From NCBI GenBank assembly GCA_019418545.1, contig DYBQ01000062.1, positions 1 through 5,557 of the forward strand: a DNA stretch of 5,557 nt, read 5' to 3'. A program made the translations under genes and the position numbers. Shown in pieces: positions 4,989 to 5,557 of this stretch. Every line of letters starts with the position of its first letter. The first letter of the stretch is position 1. The notes under the pieces are model-generated. The model did not search any database. It was not told where the DNA came from and saw only the letters and a list, made by a program, of their open reading frames with translations. Source of the stretch: Clostridiales bacterium (GTDB lineage Bacteria > Bacillota > Clostridia > Oscillospirales > Acutalibacteraceae).

Positions 4989-5557
4989 AACTCCGGTGAA
5001 TCCGGCAGGGTGTTTGCCTGATAAAGCGTATTTTGATGCTCTAGCAGAAAATGATGCATGGTCTGCATACGGCTGGAAAGAATAGAAACAGCTAGGACTT
5101 TATCGACTGGCACCGGAACAGGTTCAAGCATGGCGCGTATGTCATCTGCCGTTAGCAGGGGGAAGCGAACTGGCACATGATAAAACAGCACCATATTCTG
5201 CCACTCTTTTATGAAAGCGTCCACACCCGGCATTTTGTCGTGTTCGATAGCGAGCAGGGAAAGGTTGTTGTCATAATTGGGAGCCATGGAAATGATTTCG
5301 CCGGTGGAAATATCGCGGAGGAAACCCCAGTTCCCGTTGTGCCTGTCCGCGTTTGCAATCAGTGTATCCAGCGTCACGATTTGCGCGTACTGGTAAGCCA
5401 GTTCCGGCGACATCTTCAGCAGACGTCCATAATTTTCTATTACGTCATCGCTGGAGAACTCCAGAGAAAAGGCGGGTTCAAAATTCACGCTGGCCCCGTT
5501 GGTGAAATCCCTGCTGCGGATGGTTGTTTCATTCACGACTTCATATATGGCGGTGGG
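4955..5557 (-). CDS. HipA-like Ser/Thr kinase, C-terminal part (runs off the window)
   Basis: The frame stays open to the right edge of the window, so this is the C-terminal 200 residues of a longer protein. A GTG at 5536 begins no gene, since codons P-T-A-I-Y-E-V-V continue upstream in frame. The sequence NADRHNGN carries the presumed catalytic Asp (codon 5345-5347) and a metal-binding Asn. APNYDNN carries the second metal-binding Asp (codon 5270-5272). This pair of motifs is typical of HipA-like kinases and of free-standing relatives such as CtkA. HipA itself phosphorylates glutamyl-tRNA synthetase and works with the repressor HipB. No partner is visible here and the target is unknown. The final ten residues (SGGTTLCRTP) are encoded by the palindromic repeat, so the original C-terminus was probably replaced or extended by read-through. 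Activity may survive, because both catalytic motifs lie well upstream. Confidence 0.75.
   Translation of the reverse strand, partial: PTAIYEVVNETTIRSRDFTNGASVNFEPAFSLEFSSDDVIENYGRLLKMSPELAYQYAQIVTLDTLIANADRHNGNWGFLRDISTGEIISMAPNYDNNLSLLAIEHDKMPGVDAFIKEWQNMVLFYHVPVRFPLLTADDIRAMLEPVPVPVDKVLAVSILSSRMQTMHHFLLEHQNTLYQANTLPDSPELSGGTTLCRTP

Noticed and set aside
4684..5085. Open + strand frame of 133 codons across both palindromes (GYDTVSHP and GCDTVSYP blocks)
   Set aside because: It has a GTG start with no ribosome site, overlaps the tRNA promoter on the other strand and the 3' end of the kinase gene. Its repeated blocks are translations of the palindromes.
1..5557. CRISPR array, retron, or toxin-antitoxin pair
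   Set aside because: No series of regularly spaced direct repeats, no reverse transcriptase, and no HipB-like repressor gene is present in the window beside the HipA-like fragment.

Overview
The window looks like chromosomal DNA of a Gram-positive anaerobe of the class Clostridia, perhaps a gut Oscillospiraceae/Faecalibacterium-type organism. The grounds are purine-rich GGAGG-type ribosome sites, a short lysine-led lipoprotein signal peptide, CCA-encoding tRNA genes, and the gene families present. The lineage is an inference. Base composition is uneven: GC-rich on the left (about 1-2800), clearly AT-rich in the middle (about 2810-4480), and mixed on the right.

Left (78-2250, + strand): three closely spaced genes read as one operon. 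They encode a cyclophilin-fold lipoprotein, a flavodoxin-like FMN oxidoreductase with a four-cysteine patch, and an aldo/keto reductase with all four catalytic tetrad residues. The content suggests a small redox cassette, two cytoplasmic reductases and one surface lipoprotein, of unknown substrate.

Centre-left (2251-2819): about 570 bp without a convincing gene. It holds two strong hairpins whose T-tracts lie on the - strand (terminators for leftward transcription) and a stretch dense in small hairpins that ends at the sharp GC-to-AT change.

Centre (2820-3986, - strand): a 388-residue, signal-less M1-like zinc metallopeptidase. It has HExxH and a distal NE, but the spacing between them is shorter than in classical M1 enzymes. 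There is no GAMEN motif, and a His sits where the catalytic Tyr is expected. To its right is a 3' remnant of an IS3-family transposase (4231-4419, + strand).

Right (4431-4751, - strand): a stable-RNA unit with a near-consensus promoter, a tRNA-Thr(UGU) that has lost its 5' third, an intact tRNA-Tyr(GUA), and an intrinsic terminator. The unit keeps both its ends, but the first tRNA is broken.

Far right (4799-5557): two copies, in inverted orientation, of a 26-bp near-perfect palindrome. The second contains the last ten codons and the stop of a HipA-like kinase gene, which runs off the right edge. From the IS remnant rightwards the window reads as a site of repeated insertion and rearrangement next to tRNA genes. 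No complete new defence or mobile system can be shown within these limits. The best leads are the variant metallopeptidase island, the disrupted tRNA and the paired palindromes.
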